Shown: piece by piece, positions 44,085-53,849 of the stretch | Layout of the letters: each line of letters opens with the position of its first letter | Position numbering within the stretch: position 1 is the stretch's first letter | Assembly (NCBI GenBank): GCA_019058275.1 | Contig: JAHLVW010000025.1 | Coordinates: forward strand, 1-64,000 | Source: Candidatus Heimdallarchaeota archaeon | GTDB lineage: Archaea; Asgardarchaeota; Heimdallarchaeia; JABLTI01 | Direction of reading: 5' to 3' | Length of the DNA: 64,000 nucleotides | Notes under the pieces: model-generated | Database searches by the model: none | Told to the model about the DNA's origin: nothing | The model's input: the letters and a program-made list of their open reading frames with translations, nothing else | Position numbers and translations under genes: made by a program

Positions 44085-44202
44085 TTGTGTTCTTCCGGGG
44101 TTCTAGTTTAAAAATAAAATGTTGATTATTAACTTACTACTAGTTAAACAGCTTTTTGTAATTGTCCTCTTAACTCAAAGAATGAGTATTACAAAAGAAT
44201 AT

Positions 44203-45048
44203 TTAATCCAAAATTGTTTTTTGCATTAGCTCCAAAACAGCTAATGATGATTTTTGTGAATTTATTTTCTCTAATAATAATGGTAATATTATAGTTGTTT
44301 TTCTTAGTTTTTCAAATTTTATTGATTCATATTTTACATCATATAGAACTAACCCTTCAGCAGAAGCTGGTTTTATCCCACCTTTTGATACTGGAATTGC
44401 TGGAGTTAATACTTCATCAATGAAATCTAATGGATATCTATTGGAACCAACTGCTTGAATAAGGGAAACCATTTTGCGTACTTGTTTCCATAAGAAATTT
44501 CTTGATGAAAATTCATATTGTAGTAATTTCTGTTTCTTTAACAATTTTACATTTGCATTATCAATGGTCAAAACAGTAGATCTATCACTTCCATCAGGTA
44601 ATTTATCTTGCTTCTTACATAATTTTGCAAAATCATGAGTACCGTGCAGTTTTTTTAATCCCATTTTCATAAGCTTAATGTTCTCATTGCCATAGACTTG
44701 ATAGTATCTGTAAGTTCTTTTTGATGCATCTTTCCTAGCATTGAATTCAGTTTCAACCCTAGTTTTAGCCCAAGCAAAGATATCTTTTGGTAACTTATTA
44801 TTCAATTCTTCGAGATATAGCTCTTCTCTTTTGGAATTAAAAGCTATCACCTGACTTATTGCATTAACACCCTTATCAGTTCTACCAGCAGCAGAGTAAC
44901 GAGCAGTTGGAGCATCATTGATATATCCTAATTCCTCTAAAACATCAATAAGAGTACCTTCGATGGTCTTTATAGAATTAGGTTGCTGTTGAAATCCTTG
45001 ATAATCTTTTCCTATATAGGCTATCTTAAGAGCGAACCGAGTAACCAT
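44203..45048 (-). CDS. truA: tRNA pseudouridine synthase A
   Basis: Isomerises uridines 38-40 in the tRNA anticodon stem-loop. The catalytic Asp lies in AAGRTDKGVNA (about 55-65). DASKRTYRYY and the RNFLWKQVRKMV segment are family marks. 281 aa from the ATG at 45048, which has GGAG 9 nt upstream; a TTG at 45063 would add five residues. Confidence 0.92.
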   Translation of the reverse strand: MVTRFALKIAYIGKDYQGFQQQPNSIKTIEGTLIDVLEELGYINDAPTARYSAAGRTDKGVNAISQVIAFNSKREELYLEELNNKLPKDIFAWAKTRVETEFNARKDASKRTYRYYQVYGNENIKLMKMGLKKLHGTHDFAKLCKKQDKLPDGSDRSTVLTIDNANVKLLKKQKLLQYEFSSRNFLWKQVRKMVSLIQAVGSNRYPLDFIDEVLTPAIPVSKGGIKPASAEGLVLYDVKYESIKFEKLRKTTIILPLLLEKINSQKSSLAVLELMQKTILD

Positions 45049-45090
45049 TTTGGTAGTCTCCAAAAAAAGCGTCAGAAAAGAGATAGAAAT

Positions 45091-45705
45091 TTAAATTACT
45101 GCATTGGCGAATTCTTCTTGTAAGTCAGCTTCGATTTTAGTTGCTAAATCACGACGAAACACTGGAGGGACGATACGTAGTTTAGTGATAAGCATGTCTA
45201 GTATTTGATCTACAACACTTTTTATGTCAAAAGGTTTAATTTCTGCTAATCCTTGAACGATAGATTCTTCGACAAATACCTTCACAACAGAAGAAATGAC
45301 CGCGAATGTTATACCATCTTTCTCTACATAGTACGGGAAATTTTTCCTGTCCCTTAATGTAAAGAAACCTAATTGTTCAGCAAGGGAGTTTACATACCAG
45401 TCAAGGCTTGTTTCAGTAACATTCAATCTATCAGCAAATTCCTTTTTTGAACCATGGTTAGGATAAGATGCTGGTAATCTGTTTACTACATACAATGCTG
45501 CAGCATTAAGAGCTTTCTGATCACGAGGGAAACCAGCTTTAGTAATATATTTTGCTACCACCTTTAAGGCAAAGACTTTGTATGATTCCTTAACTGCTTG
45601 GGAACTAAAGAAGTCATATGCACTTTTCAAGAATTTAATTGTCTCTTCTGTACTGGAGTGATCCCATAAAAAAAGGTCTGTTTTTCCAAATGTTTCTGCG
45701 TTCAA
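45091..45705 (-). CDS. cyclin-fold, TFIIB-like helical protein
   Basis: 204 aa, all helical. One segment, KALNAAALYVVNRLPASYPNHGSKKEFADRLNVTETSLDWYVNSL, reads like a TFB/TFIIB cyclin repeat (AAAxIYxAxRL...TQKEIAxxxxVTExTLRxxY). There is no zinc ribbon and a second repeat is unclear. It may be a divergent transcription factor B relative or an unrelated helical bundle. It lies 42 nt upstream of truA on the same strand and may be cotranscribed with it. Confidence 0.45.
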   Translation of the reverse strand: MNAETFGKTDLFLWDHSSTEETIKFLKSAYDFFSSQAVKESYKVFALKVVAKYITKAGFPRDQKALNAAALYVVNRLPASYPNHGSKKEFADRLNVTETSLDWYVNSLAEQLGFFTLRDRKNFPYYVEKDGITFAVISSVVKVFVEESIVQGLAEIKPFDIKSVVDQILDMLITKLRIVPPVFRRDLATKIEADLQEEFANAVI

Positions 45706-45789
45706 TATAACTTACCCTTATTTCTAATAGTAGAAATCTTTTTTATCTTTTATGCTTCTTGGAAATGAAGGTGTTTCCAATAGAAAAAA

Positions 45790-46266
45790 CTACTCTTGCT
45801 TCTTACCTCGAGTAAAAAACTTTTTCCAAAAAGGAATTTTATCTAAGGGCAAGTCCATTTTTGCATTCTGTGGTACAACTTTCAGTTCAACTAAATCCTT
45901 ATCAAAATCCATGAAGAGACTAGTATCATATGCGAGGTTGTTTAATTGAGGTTGGTATTTCTCAATGAAAATTTTGTGTGTATCCTCTAACTGTTTTTTG
46001 ATTTTCTCATCATCTTCCAATATAGGATTTGCTAATACAATTATGAGTTCATTACCCTCATCCACTTTGAAATCTAGTTTAAAATCATCAAAAATAACAG
46101 ATTTTATTCCTTTTTCACTAAATGTCTCTTTTGAAAATGAGAATAACGCTGCTAAGAATCCACTTTGTAAAGCATGATCTGGATGCATTTTACAAGTAGA
46201 CCCTCCATAGCATTTCGCAAATAATGGAACACCGGAGGTTTTCAAAATAATAACATCATCAGCCAT
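45790..46266 (-). CDS. longin/roadblock-like protein
   Basis: About 158 aa from the ATG at 46266 (MADDVIILKTSGVPLF). Beta strands at the N-terminus (VIILKTSGVPLFAKCYG), a helix around FLAALFSFSKETFSEKG, then SVIFDDFKLDFKVDEGNELIIVLANP. This order fits longin/roadblock-type dimerisation folds common among Asgard GTPase regulators. It lies 53 nt after the Rab-like GTPase gene and is probably cotranscribed, so a regulator or platform for that GTPase is likely. Fold assignment is by eye. Confidence 0.55.
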   Translation of the reverse strand: MADDVIILKTSGVPLFAKCYGGSTCKMHPDHALQSGFLAALFSFSKETFSEKGIKSVIFDDFKLDFKVDEGNELIIVLANPILEDDEKIKKQLEDTHKIFIEKYQPQLNNLAYDTSLFMDFDKDLVELKVVPQNAKMDLPLDKIPFWKKFFTRGKKQE

Positions 46267-46319
46267 ATGTATTCCCCAATGATTTTTTTTTTTCATTTCA
46301 ACGATTAATTTTTTTTGTC

Positions 46320-47960
46320 TTATATCAGGTATCTTCCACATTTTATACAGTAAAATTTCTTGTATTGTCTAATATATTTAACATCTTCTCCACATATGGG
46401 GCAAGTGTTTTTGTTTTCTGAAGAATCTACGTAAAGTGTTTGAATTATTTTCTCTTCTTCTGGTTTTTCTTCTTGAGACATATCTTTCAATTCTGAAATC
46501 ATTGCACTTGATAATTCTGTTCCTATCACACCATCATCCAGACTTTCAGCTTCATCATCATCTTCTTCTATTGGTATCAATGGTTCTGCATCAGGAATAT
46601 CTACTAACTCATTGTCTGGGATTTCCAGTAGATCTATTATTTGATCTTCTTCATCAGCAATTTCTTCAGGTTCTTCTATTATAACCTCTTCACTTTCTGT
46701 TGTATCAGGTTGTGGAGATACAGTGTCTAGAATGCTTTCCAAAACCTTTTGATCTTGATCTAGTTGTCCCTCTTCTGTTGATTCAACAATTGGTATCATT
46801 GGTTCAGGCATAGCTGAATTGATATCTACGTCTTCACTTTCATTAGCATCTTCTAGTATCTCATCGAGAACGTCTGTTTTCTCATCAGCTTCCTCTATCG
46901 AAGTTTCTTGTTTTAGAACTTCTAGTTCATCTCTTACATCCGAAATATCCTCTATTTGCTCATCAACCTCAGATTTTAATCCATTAGCTTTTACATGAGA
47001 AATTTCTTCTTCTAAACCTTTTAATCGGTTAGTTAAACTATCTAGTTTAACATTGATTTGCTCCAATACGTTTTCTAACTCAGTGCTAATTTCAGGAACC
47101 TCTTCTTCAACATCCTGTTCTTCTATTGATTCTTTTGAGATTGTTATAGCTCGTTCTCCATCATCAGTCTTCTCTCTACCGATAATAATTTCATCAGTCT
47201 CATCTAGTACAGCCATTACTTCTGCTATAAGTTTCTCAGTTTCTTCTCCACTCTCATCCTCGAGCATTATAGATGCAGTTGAAGAAGGAATCGTATCTAC
47301 TATTTTAGATGTTGTTTTTACTTCAGCACTTACTTCCTGATGTTGCTGCTCGATAACTACTTGCTCCTCTGAAGCTTCAACAATTTCCTCTTTGGGCTTA
47401 AACGGACTAATACCTTCTCGCTCAAGTAAGCATTTTGCCATTAAATCGAATGCAACATCTATATTCTCACCAGTTAGAGCAGAAGTCTCAATATATTCAC
47501 ACTGTAAACCGGAGCTTTCTCTTAAAGCAAGAGCGTATTTTTGACCCATTTCGCTGGTTATCTCTCTTCTATCTATTAAATCAATTTTATTTGCACATAT
47601 GATGAAAATTTCTATTGTTCCATTTGAATATCTAATTGCTTCATCAACCCATGCTGATAAATCTCTCAAGGATTTTGGATTAGTAACATCAAAAACAAGA
47701 AAACAACCTGTGGCTCCACCATAGAAGCTTGATCTAATGTATTTGTACTTGTCTTGACCAGCTAAATCCCATACTTGAAAACCTATAGTTAAATCGCTTA
47801 ATTTGAGTTTGTAAGATGAAAAATCAGCACCAACTGTTGAAATATATTCTTCTGCGAAATGCTCACCCATGGCTCTTTTTCGAATTGTAGTTTTCCCTAC
47901 AAAACTATCGCCACAAAGTACTATCTTCCAGAGGAAGTCTGAGGATTTCTTTTCTTCCAT
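46320..47960 (-). CDS. Rab/Ras-like GTPase with long acidic tail and C-terminal zinc ribbon
   Basis: 546 aa. Residues 10-175 are an intact Ras-superfamily domain: GDSFVGKTT (G1), switch I STVGADF, WDLAGQDKYKYIRSSFY (G3), ANKIDL (G4), ETSALTG (G5). GADF and WDLAGQ are Rab-like. About 330 residues follow that are extremely Glu/Asp-rich with a coiled-coil patch (LENVLEQINVKLDSLTNRLKG). The last 30 residues are a zinc ribbon, CPICGEDVKYIRQYKKFYCIKCG. There is no prenylation Cys motif at the end, so membrane recruitment would need a partner, perhaps the downstream longin-like protein. Confidence 0.8.
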   Translation of the reverse strand: MEEKKSSDFLWKIVLCGDSFVGKTTIRKRAMGEHFAEEYISTVGADFSSYKLKLSDLTIGFQVWDLAGQDKYKYIRSSFYGGATGCFLVFDVTNPKSLRDLSAWVDEAIRYSNGTIEIFIICANKIDLIDRREITSEMGQKYALALRESSGLQCEYIETSALTGENIDVAFDLMAKCLLEREGISPFKPKEEIVEASEEQVVIEQQHQEVSAEVKTTSKIVDTIPSSTASIMLEDESGEETEKLIAEVMAVLDETDEIIIGREKTDDGERAITISKESIEEQDVEEEVPEISTELENVLEQINVKLDSLTNRLKGLEEEISHVKANGLKSEVDEQIEDISDVRDELEVLKQETSIEEADEKTDVLDEILEDANESEDVDINSAMPEPMIPIVESTEEGQLDQDQKVLESILDTVSPQPDTTESEEVIIEEPEEIADEEDQIIDLLEIPDNELVDIPDAEPLIPIEEDDDEAESLDDGVIGTELSSAMISELKDMSQEEKPEEEKIIQTLYVDSSENKNTCPICGEDVKYIRQYKKFYCIKCGRYLI

Positions 47961-48286
47961 TCCATTTAAACATCCATATTTACCCGTAGAAATTTACTCT
48001 AGTATTAAATTATTTATCTCCATAGTTCTTTACTTTTTCCCTTTTTACATTTGTTCTTGCTCAAAATATATGTACTGGGACAAAAAATAACCTTTTTTTT
48101 GCTAATCTACCTTAATAGCTAGAAAACATCCCAATATTACAATCCCTTATTTTCAAGAACTGTTTATCTTTATCTACAGATAATGTAAGGTTATTCAGTG
48201 CTATTCTGGATAACTAGTGATATATGTTGAATATGGCATTGCTATGTGATCAATCATAGTTAACCTAAAACTGTATTATCTGAAAA
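47961..48286 (+). other. 326-nt divergent intergenic region
   Basis: Separates the Rab-like GTPase operon (minus) from the zinc-finger/GRAM-like gene (plus). It is very AT-rich, with possible TATA elements such as AAAATATATG near 48064, and T-runs. No convincing open frame, repeat or stable hairpin seen. Confidence 0.5.
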
Positions 48287-49795
48287 ATGAATTTGAGCGT
48301 GAGACTGAAATTGGTATACGATCCTGACAGAAAATGCTTAAAATGCTACAAACGTCAAGGCTTTATCTTCTACTGTGAAGACTGTGGTGGAACATTTTGT
48401 AATGATTGTATAGTGTCTGAAAAAACTGATTGCACTTACTGTAGTAATTGCTCTCATATTAGTGTTGGTAGTAAATGTGAGAAGTGTGGGAATGTTAACC
48501 ATCTATCTGCAACAAAGAAAATAAGAAAATGTCCTATGTGTTCTTCAACTAAATTGAAAGATGTAAAGAAGAAAATTGGTGGTCTTACAAATGAATTTAT
48601 TGATACAGTTAATCGAATTTACAATGGGTTAAATCATATCAAGGGATTTGCAGATAATTATTCGGATATTGTTAATTTGGCAAAACAATTGAGGAGGGAA
48701 AGATTTGGATTATATCCGAACATTGAAACCAATTTGCTTCATATTCAAAATCAATTTTTTGAGATCACTCAAAGAGCAACTGAATTATTAGATAAGGTCT
48801 ACCAGCAAATTCATCAAGATTCACAATTGCTGTCATTTAATCAAAATCTTACTATTAACAAATTACCTCATATTGATAAAACACTTAAGATGATTAATAC
48901 CCATGTAATAAGTTATTCAAACATTATCAATGATTTTCTCGAAAAGCCTAGACTAGAATTAAGTGAGATTGGAGAAAAATTAACTGAACTAAAAGATTAC
49001 TCACTGCAATTTGATGAAGCATCAGATAAATTTGAACCAGAGCTATTAGAGTTAAAAATTGCTGTTTTCCCAAATATGAAAATTACTTTTCCAAAAGATA
49101 GGAAAAGAACAGGTATACTGTATGTGACAAATAAGCAATTGTACTTTTTGCCTTACTTCAAATTCATATTTAGATTTCGCGGAAAAGTTAAAGCTATTCC
49201 TATCTCTATGATTAGAGATGTAGAAACGAAGAGTAGCAAAATCTTCGGTAGTCAATTATTGATCAATATTCCAGACAAGAATCAAATCAAGATAAAATGT
49301 TCTGATGCTGTTGTTGATAGGCTTAATTTTACCTTTGGTATCTTATTTAACGAAAATGAAGGCTATGTTATAACTGATCCTTACATGATGGAGGAATATA
49401 GGTCTAGTTTGAATTACTCCTTGTTACAAGAAAAGGTTGAAAGGAGAATTAAAGACTTGAAACAAATTCCTTTCACAAAAACTATACCATTACAGCAATT
49501 CAGACAAAATGATGATACTAGAAGGTTTCTGGTTCAGGAATCCGAAGATGTCAAAAATCTAAAGATTGAGTTACGAGCAGCAAAGGACACTCTAAGAGAG
49601 CTAATTAAAGCTTTTAACGATAGAAGCATAACCCCAGAGGTTTATTTCTCAAGACGCGAAAAAACAAAACATAGAATTTTGACGTTAGAAGATGAACTAA
49701 AGGATGCTCAAAGATCTAGTATGGGGTTCTCTAGATTAAGAGATTTTGTTAATCACTATACTGGTACTTATACGGATGGACAACCTAGAAGATAA
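48287..49795 (+). CDS. multi-zinc-finger protein with coiled coil and GRAM/PH-like domain
   Basis: 502 aa. Residues 16-90 hold five Cys pairs (CLKC, CEDC, CNDC, CTYC/CSNC, CEKC, CPMC), resembling a B-box/FYVE-like or tandem zinc-ribbon cluster. A long helical region (about 100-245) follows. Residues about 250-335 (RKRTGILYVTNKQLYFLPYF...AIPISMIRDVETKSSKIFGSQLLINI) have the strand pattern of GRAM/PH-type lipid- or protein-binding domains. The C-terminus is a coiled coil (about 415-480). It is next to an MglA-like GTPase on the same strand. A membrane-associated scaffold is the reasonable guess; I do not recognise the family. Confidence 0.55.
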   Translation: MNLSVRLKLVYDPDRKCLKCYKRQGFIFYCEDCGGTFCNDCIVSEKTDCTYCSNCSHISVGSKCEKCGNVNHLSATKKIRKCPMCSSTKLKDVKKKIGGLTNEFIDTVNRIYNGLNHIKGFADNYSDIVNLAKQLRRERFGLYPNIETNLLHIQNQFFEITQRATELLDKVYQQIHQDSQLLSFNQNLTINKLPHIDKTLKMINTHVISYSNIINDFLEKPRLELSEIGEKLTELKDYSLQFDEASDKFEPELLELKIAVFPNMKITFPKDRKRTGILYVTNKQLYFLPYFKFIFRFRGKVKAIPISMIRDVETKSSKIFGSQLLINIPDKNQIKIKCSDAVVDRLNFTFGILFNENEGYVITDPYMMEEYRSSLNYSLLQEKVERRIKDLKQIPFTKTIPLQQFRQNDDTRRFLVQESEDVKNLKIELRAAKDTLRELIKAFNDRSITPEVYFSRREKTKHRILTLEDELKDAQRSSMGFSRLRDFVNHYTGTYTDGQPRR

Positions 49796-49940
49796 CATTA
49801 CTATACCTTTAGAATCGTTCATAAAGTTAAGAAAATGTTAGAACCAATAGTTTTAATTTTCCTAAAAAATATTTTACTGTAGAAACAATTATAATCAAAT
49901 ATAAATCCCATATAATTAACATTTCAAGAGGTTTCCAACA

Positions 49941-50504
49941 TTGCGAAAGGATAGTCAAGGCCGAATTCACTTAAAAATAGTATTCTATGGCCCTTCACTT
50001 AGTGGAAAAACTACTGGTTTACGTTGGCTCTATGACCAAGTCGAAGGTTTAACTAAAGGTGGCTTTACCTCAATTGCAGATCCTACTGGTAGAACACTCT
50101 ATTTTGATTTCACACCATTTTCTGCTTCAGGTAGAGTAATTCTAGATGCTTATACAGTTGCAGGACAAACTCGACACAAAAGTCAAAGAAAAGTCATTTT
50201 ACGTGGCGTTGATGGCATTATCCTTATGCTTGATTCTACACCTGAAATGCAGAAATACAATCAAGAATCAGTTGATGAGTTAAAGGAATTTCTAGGAGAA
50301 CGATTTGGAACCGAAGTTCCCATTGTAATTACTTTGAACAAAAGAGATGTTCCCAATGCATTAACTAGACCAGAAATGCTTTCGGGATTAGAATTAGATG
50401 GATTTCCTGTTTACGAAACAATAGCTACAAAAGGTATTGGAGTTAAACGAGCGTTTCAATCAATTGCTCGAGAAATTTTACTGAAGCAATTATATGGTAA
50501 ATAA
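49941..50504 (+). CDS. MglA-like small GTPase
   Basis: 187 aa. GPSLSGKTTGLRWLYDQV (G1), DPTGRTLYFDF (switch I region), YTVAGQTRHKSQRKVILRGVDGIILMLDS (G3 region, with TVAGQ where MglA has TVPGQ) and LNKRDVP (G4) match the bacterial/archaeal MglA group, a sister of Arf/Rag-like GTPases. In bacteria MglA sets cell polarity with the roadblock protein MglB. In Asgard archaea such GTPases are numerous and pair with roadblock/longin proteins. Start TTG at 49941 with AAGAGG upstream. Confidence 0.82.
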   Translation: MRKDSQGRIHLKIVFYGPSLSGKTTGLRWLYDQVEGLTKGGFTSIADPTGRTLYFDFTPFSASGRVILDAYTVAGQTRHKSQRKVILRGVDGIILMLDSTPEMQKYNQESVDELKEFLGERFGTEVPIVITLNKRDVPNALTRPEMLSGLELDGFPVYETIATKGIGVKRAFQSIAREILLKQLYGK

Positions 50505-50628
50505 TCCTTCTTTTCGCTTCGCATTTCATTTATTGTAAATTTTCTTTACATATATAGCTACTTTTTTCTTAGATTGTTAAGCATTAATTTAATACAGTTT
50601 GCCTTTTTTAGTTATAGTGGGTGACCCT

Positions 50629-51096
50629 ATGACAGAAGATATGAAACTGAAAATTGGAGATGATGCTCCAGATTTTACTCTATTTGATCAAAATAAGAAT
50701 GAAATAAAATTAGCAGATTTGAAAGGAAAAAAGATTCTGCTTTCTTTCCATCCGCTTGCTTGGACTGGTGTATGTGCAAAGCAAATGCAATCATTAGAAA
50801 CTAGCTTTGATAAATTTGAGAAATTAAATACCATTCCCTTGGGTGTAAGTGTTGACACTGTGCCTTCTAAAAAAGCTTGGGCTGAACATCTAGAAATTGA
50901 AAAAACAAGTTTGCTTGCTGATTTTTGGCCTCATGGTAATTTGGCTAAGATCCTTGGTATTTTCCTTGAAGAGAAAGGAATTTCTAAAAGAGTAAATATT
51001 GTGATTGATGAAAATCAAAAAATTTCATTTGTTAAAATCTATGATATACCAGAACTCCCTGATATTGAAGAAATTCTAGATTTTTTGGCAAAGTAG
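50629..51096 (+). CDS. peroxiredoxin (AhpC/TSA family)
   Basis: 155 aa from the ATG at 50629. The peroxidatic Cys is in FHPLAWTGVCAKQM (about 45-58), with the preceding Thr in the P-x3-T-x2-C arrangement, and the structure IGDDAPDFTLFDQ...LSFHP is typical. There is no obvious resolving Cys, so it may work as a 1-Cys enzyme reduced by an external thiol. It is 18 nt from the next peroxiredoxin gene; the two form an oxidative-stress operon. Confidence 0.85.
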   Translation: MTEDMKLKIGDDAPDFTLFDQNKNEIKLADLKGKKILLSFHPLAWTGVCAKQMQSLETSFDKFEKLNTIPLGVSVDTVPSKKAWAEHLEIEKTSLLADFWPHGNLAKILGIFLEEKGISKRVNIVIDENQKISFVKIYDIPELPDIEEILDFLAK

Positions 51097-51113
51097 GATG
51101 GAGAAGATAAACA

Positions 51114-51587
51114 TTGTTAAAAATTAATGTTGGTGATCTTGCACCAGAATTTTGTTTGCCAGATAAAGATGGAAATGAATTTTGTTTGAAGGATCAAAAA
51201 GGAAAATGGGTTATTTTGTATTTTTATCCAAAAGATAATACAAAAGGATGTACAATTGAAGCTATTGATTTTACAGCAAATCTACCTGAATTCGAAAAAA
51301 TGAGTGCAACTGTTATTGGAATTAGCCCAGATTCAACTAGCAGTCATCAAAAATTTACTGAAAAACATGGGCTTAAAATTAGATTGTTATGTGATGTTGA
51401 TAAGAATATCCTAGAACAATTTGGAGCTTGGGGAGAAAAAAGTATGTATGGAAAAACATACTTTGGTGTAATTAGAAGTACTGTACTTATCGATCCGGAT
51501 GGTAAAATTGCTGAAACTTGGTTTAAAGTTAGAGTTAAGGATCATGTGCTGAAGGTTAAAGAGACACTTAAAGAACTACAGGAGTAA
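51114..51587 (+). CDS. bcp: peroxiredoxin Q/BCP
   Basis: 157 aa thiol peroxidase. [17 protein letters not shown] holds the peroxidatic Cys in the BCP context GCTxEAxx[22 protein letters not shown] and [22 protein letters not shown] are further BCP marks. BCP reduces alkyl and hydrogen peroxides using thioredoxin. Start TTG at 51114, right behind the other peroxiredoxin. Confidence 0.9.
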   Translation: MLKINVGDLAPEFCLPDKDGNEFCLKDQKGKWVILYFYPKDNTKGCTIEAIDFTANLPEFEKMSATVIGISPDSTSSHQKFTEKHGLKIRLLCDVDKNILEQFGAWGEKSMYGKTYFGVIRSTVLIDPDGKIAETWFKVRVKDHVLKVKETLKELQE

Positions 51588-51633
51588 TTCTGTGGTTTTT
51601 TTAAATTTTATTTTATTACAAAAGGTGTATAAT

Positions 51634-53744
51634 GTGAAAAGTGATAACACAAATGAGAAGCAATATAATCATTTAGCTAAAGAAAAAAGTCCTTATTTAT
51701 TGCAGCATGCTACTAATCCTATGGATTGGTATCCATGGGGAGAAGAAGCTTTTGAGAAGGCTAAGAAAGAAGATAAACCCATTTTTTTGTCAATTGGATA
51801 TTCTACCTGTCATTGGTGTCATGTGATGGCACATGAGTCTTTTGAAGACCTGAAATTGCAAAATTAATGAATGAGACATTCGTTAATATTAAAGTTGACA
51901 GAGAGGAAAGACATGAGATAGACAATATCTACATGACTGTTTATCAAATGATTACTGGTAGTGGGGGGTTGGCCATTAACTATTATTATGGATGCAGATA
52001 AAAAACCCTTTACTGCTGGAACTTATTTTCCAAAGAAAGTCGTTTTGGTAGAATTGGCATGTTGGAGCTTATTCCACGTATTAAGGGATATTGGGATAAT
52101 AATTGAGATGAATTAAGGACTGCTGCAAATGAAGTTATTAAGCAATTGCAAAATATACATGTTACACAAGGTGAAGAATTAAATCAAGATATTCTAGATG
52201 AAGCATTTAAGGAAGCTGATTTGCTTTTTGATGAAAAGAACGGTGGTTTTAAAGGTGCTCCTAAATTTCCTACACCACACAAACTACTATTTTTACTTCG
52301 ATATTGGAAACGCACAGGAAACGCTAAAGCACTAGCTATTGTTGAAAAAACACTCAAAGCTATGCGTTCAGGTGGAATTTTTGATCATATTGAGGTGGGT
52401 TTTCATAGATACTCAACTGATTCTGTTTGGTTATTACCACACTTCGAAAAAAATGCTCTATGATCAAGCATTACTAGTATTTGCTTATGTTGAAACATAT
52501 AATGCTACAAACAATATTGAGTATAAAAATACTGTTGAGGAAGTTCTCACTTATATTGCTAGAGATATGACAGCACCTGATGGTGGATTTTATTCCGCAG
52601 AAGATGCAGATAGCGAAGGAGAAGAAGGTAAGTTTTATACTTGGGCAAATGATGAATTAGTTGACATTCTTGTTGATGAAGGTGCCAATTTCATTAGCAA
52701 AATATACAATTCTGAAAACGAAGGCAATTTCAAAGATCAAGCTACACAAGAAAAAACTGGTATAAATATTCCTTATTTAACCAAAACTATATCTGAAATA
52801 GCTGAAGATTATGGGGTGACTTTAGAGGAAACCAAAACGAGGATTATGAAAATCCGTAAACAGCTATTTGAGGTTCGAGAAAAAAGGATACACCCTCATA
52901 AAGATGATAAAATATTAACTGATTGGAATGGTTTAATGATAGCAGCATATGCTTTAGCCTGAAGGATTCTTGATAACAGTGATTATATTCTTGCTGCGAG
53001 AAAAGCTGTAGATTTCATTTTAAACAAAATGGTGGATGATTCAAATCGCTTGTTGCATCGTTATAGAGAAGGTGAAGTTGACAATACCAGGAATGATTGA
53101 TGATTACGCCTTTCTATCCTGGGGATTATTAGAACTTTATGAAAGCACTTTTGATGTTAAGTATCTTAAAAAAGCTATAAATTCAATAATCAGTAAATTC
53201 AACATTTTTGGGATAATGAGTTGGGAGGATTCTTTTTTACACCTGATGATGGTGAAGAGCATATTGTTCGTAAAAAAGAGATTTATGATGGAGCTGTGCC
53301 TTCTGGTAATTCAGTTGCTATGTTGAATTTATTACGTATTTCTAGGATTACAGCAAACATTGACTTTGAAGATAAAGCAGTTCAGATTAACAAAGCCTTC
53401 TCCACATTAATTGAGCAGTCTTTGCTTGCCATTCAATGTTTCTATCATGTTTGGAATTTGCTTTTGGACCTACTTTTGAGATTGTTATTGTAGGTAAAGC
53501 AGATACTAATGACACTAAAGATATGGTAAAAGCTCTTTGAGAAGTGTATATCCCTAATAAGATTGTCTTATTTTTACCAGAAGATGTTTCAAATCCTGAG
53601 ATTGTGGAAGTAACTGATTTTGTTAAGCATAAAACAAGTAATGAGAATAAAGCAACTGCTCATGTTTGTAGAAATCGCTTTTGCAAATTTCCAACAAAAG
53701 ATATTGATAAAATGTTGGAAATGTTGAAAGTAAATAAAAAATGA
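51634..53744 (+). pseudogene. YyaL/DUF255 thioredoxin-domain protein, heavily broken
   Basis: Fragments in all three frames rebuild a full YyaL (spermatogenesis-associated protein 20-like) protein. [18 protein letters not shown] and [18 protein letters not shown] are the thioredoxin-like N-domain. Later come FKGAPKFPTPHKLLFLLRYW, PDGGFYSAEDADSEGEEG, LTDWNGLMIAAYALA, GAVPSGNSVAMLNLL and FEIVIVGKADTNDTKDM. I count seven frameshifts (about 51850, 51966, 52036, 52450, 53080, 53205, 53430) and three in-frame TGA codons (52104, 52960, 53538). Several indels are in short homopolymers. The peroxiredoxin genes just upstream are intact. It is a decayed gene, not a set of small genes. Confidence 0.9.
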
Positions 53745-53849
53745 AAGAAAAAGTAATAAACTTATTATTTTGAAGCAAATAACAAATTTAAGAGAATGAG
53801 TGAGATTCAGTATTCATTTGTAAATGATTTCAAAATATTAGAATAACAT

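Noticed and set aside
51634..53744. A cluster of several small genes between the peroxiredoxins and the sugar dehydrogenase
   Set aside because: All fragments align in order to one YyaL/DUF255 protein, so they are pieces of a broken gene.
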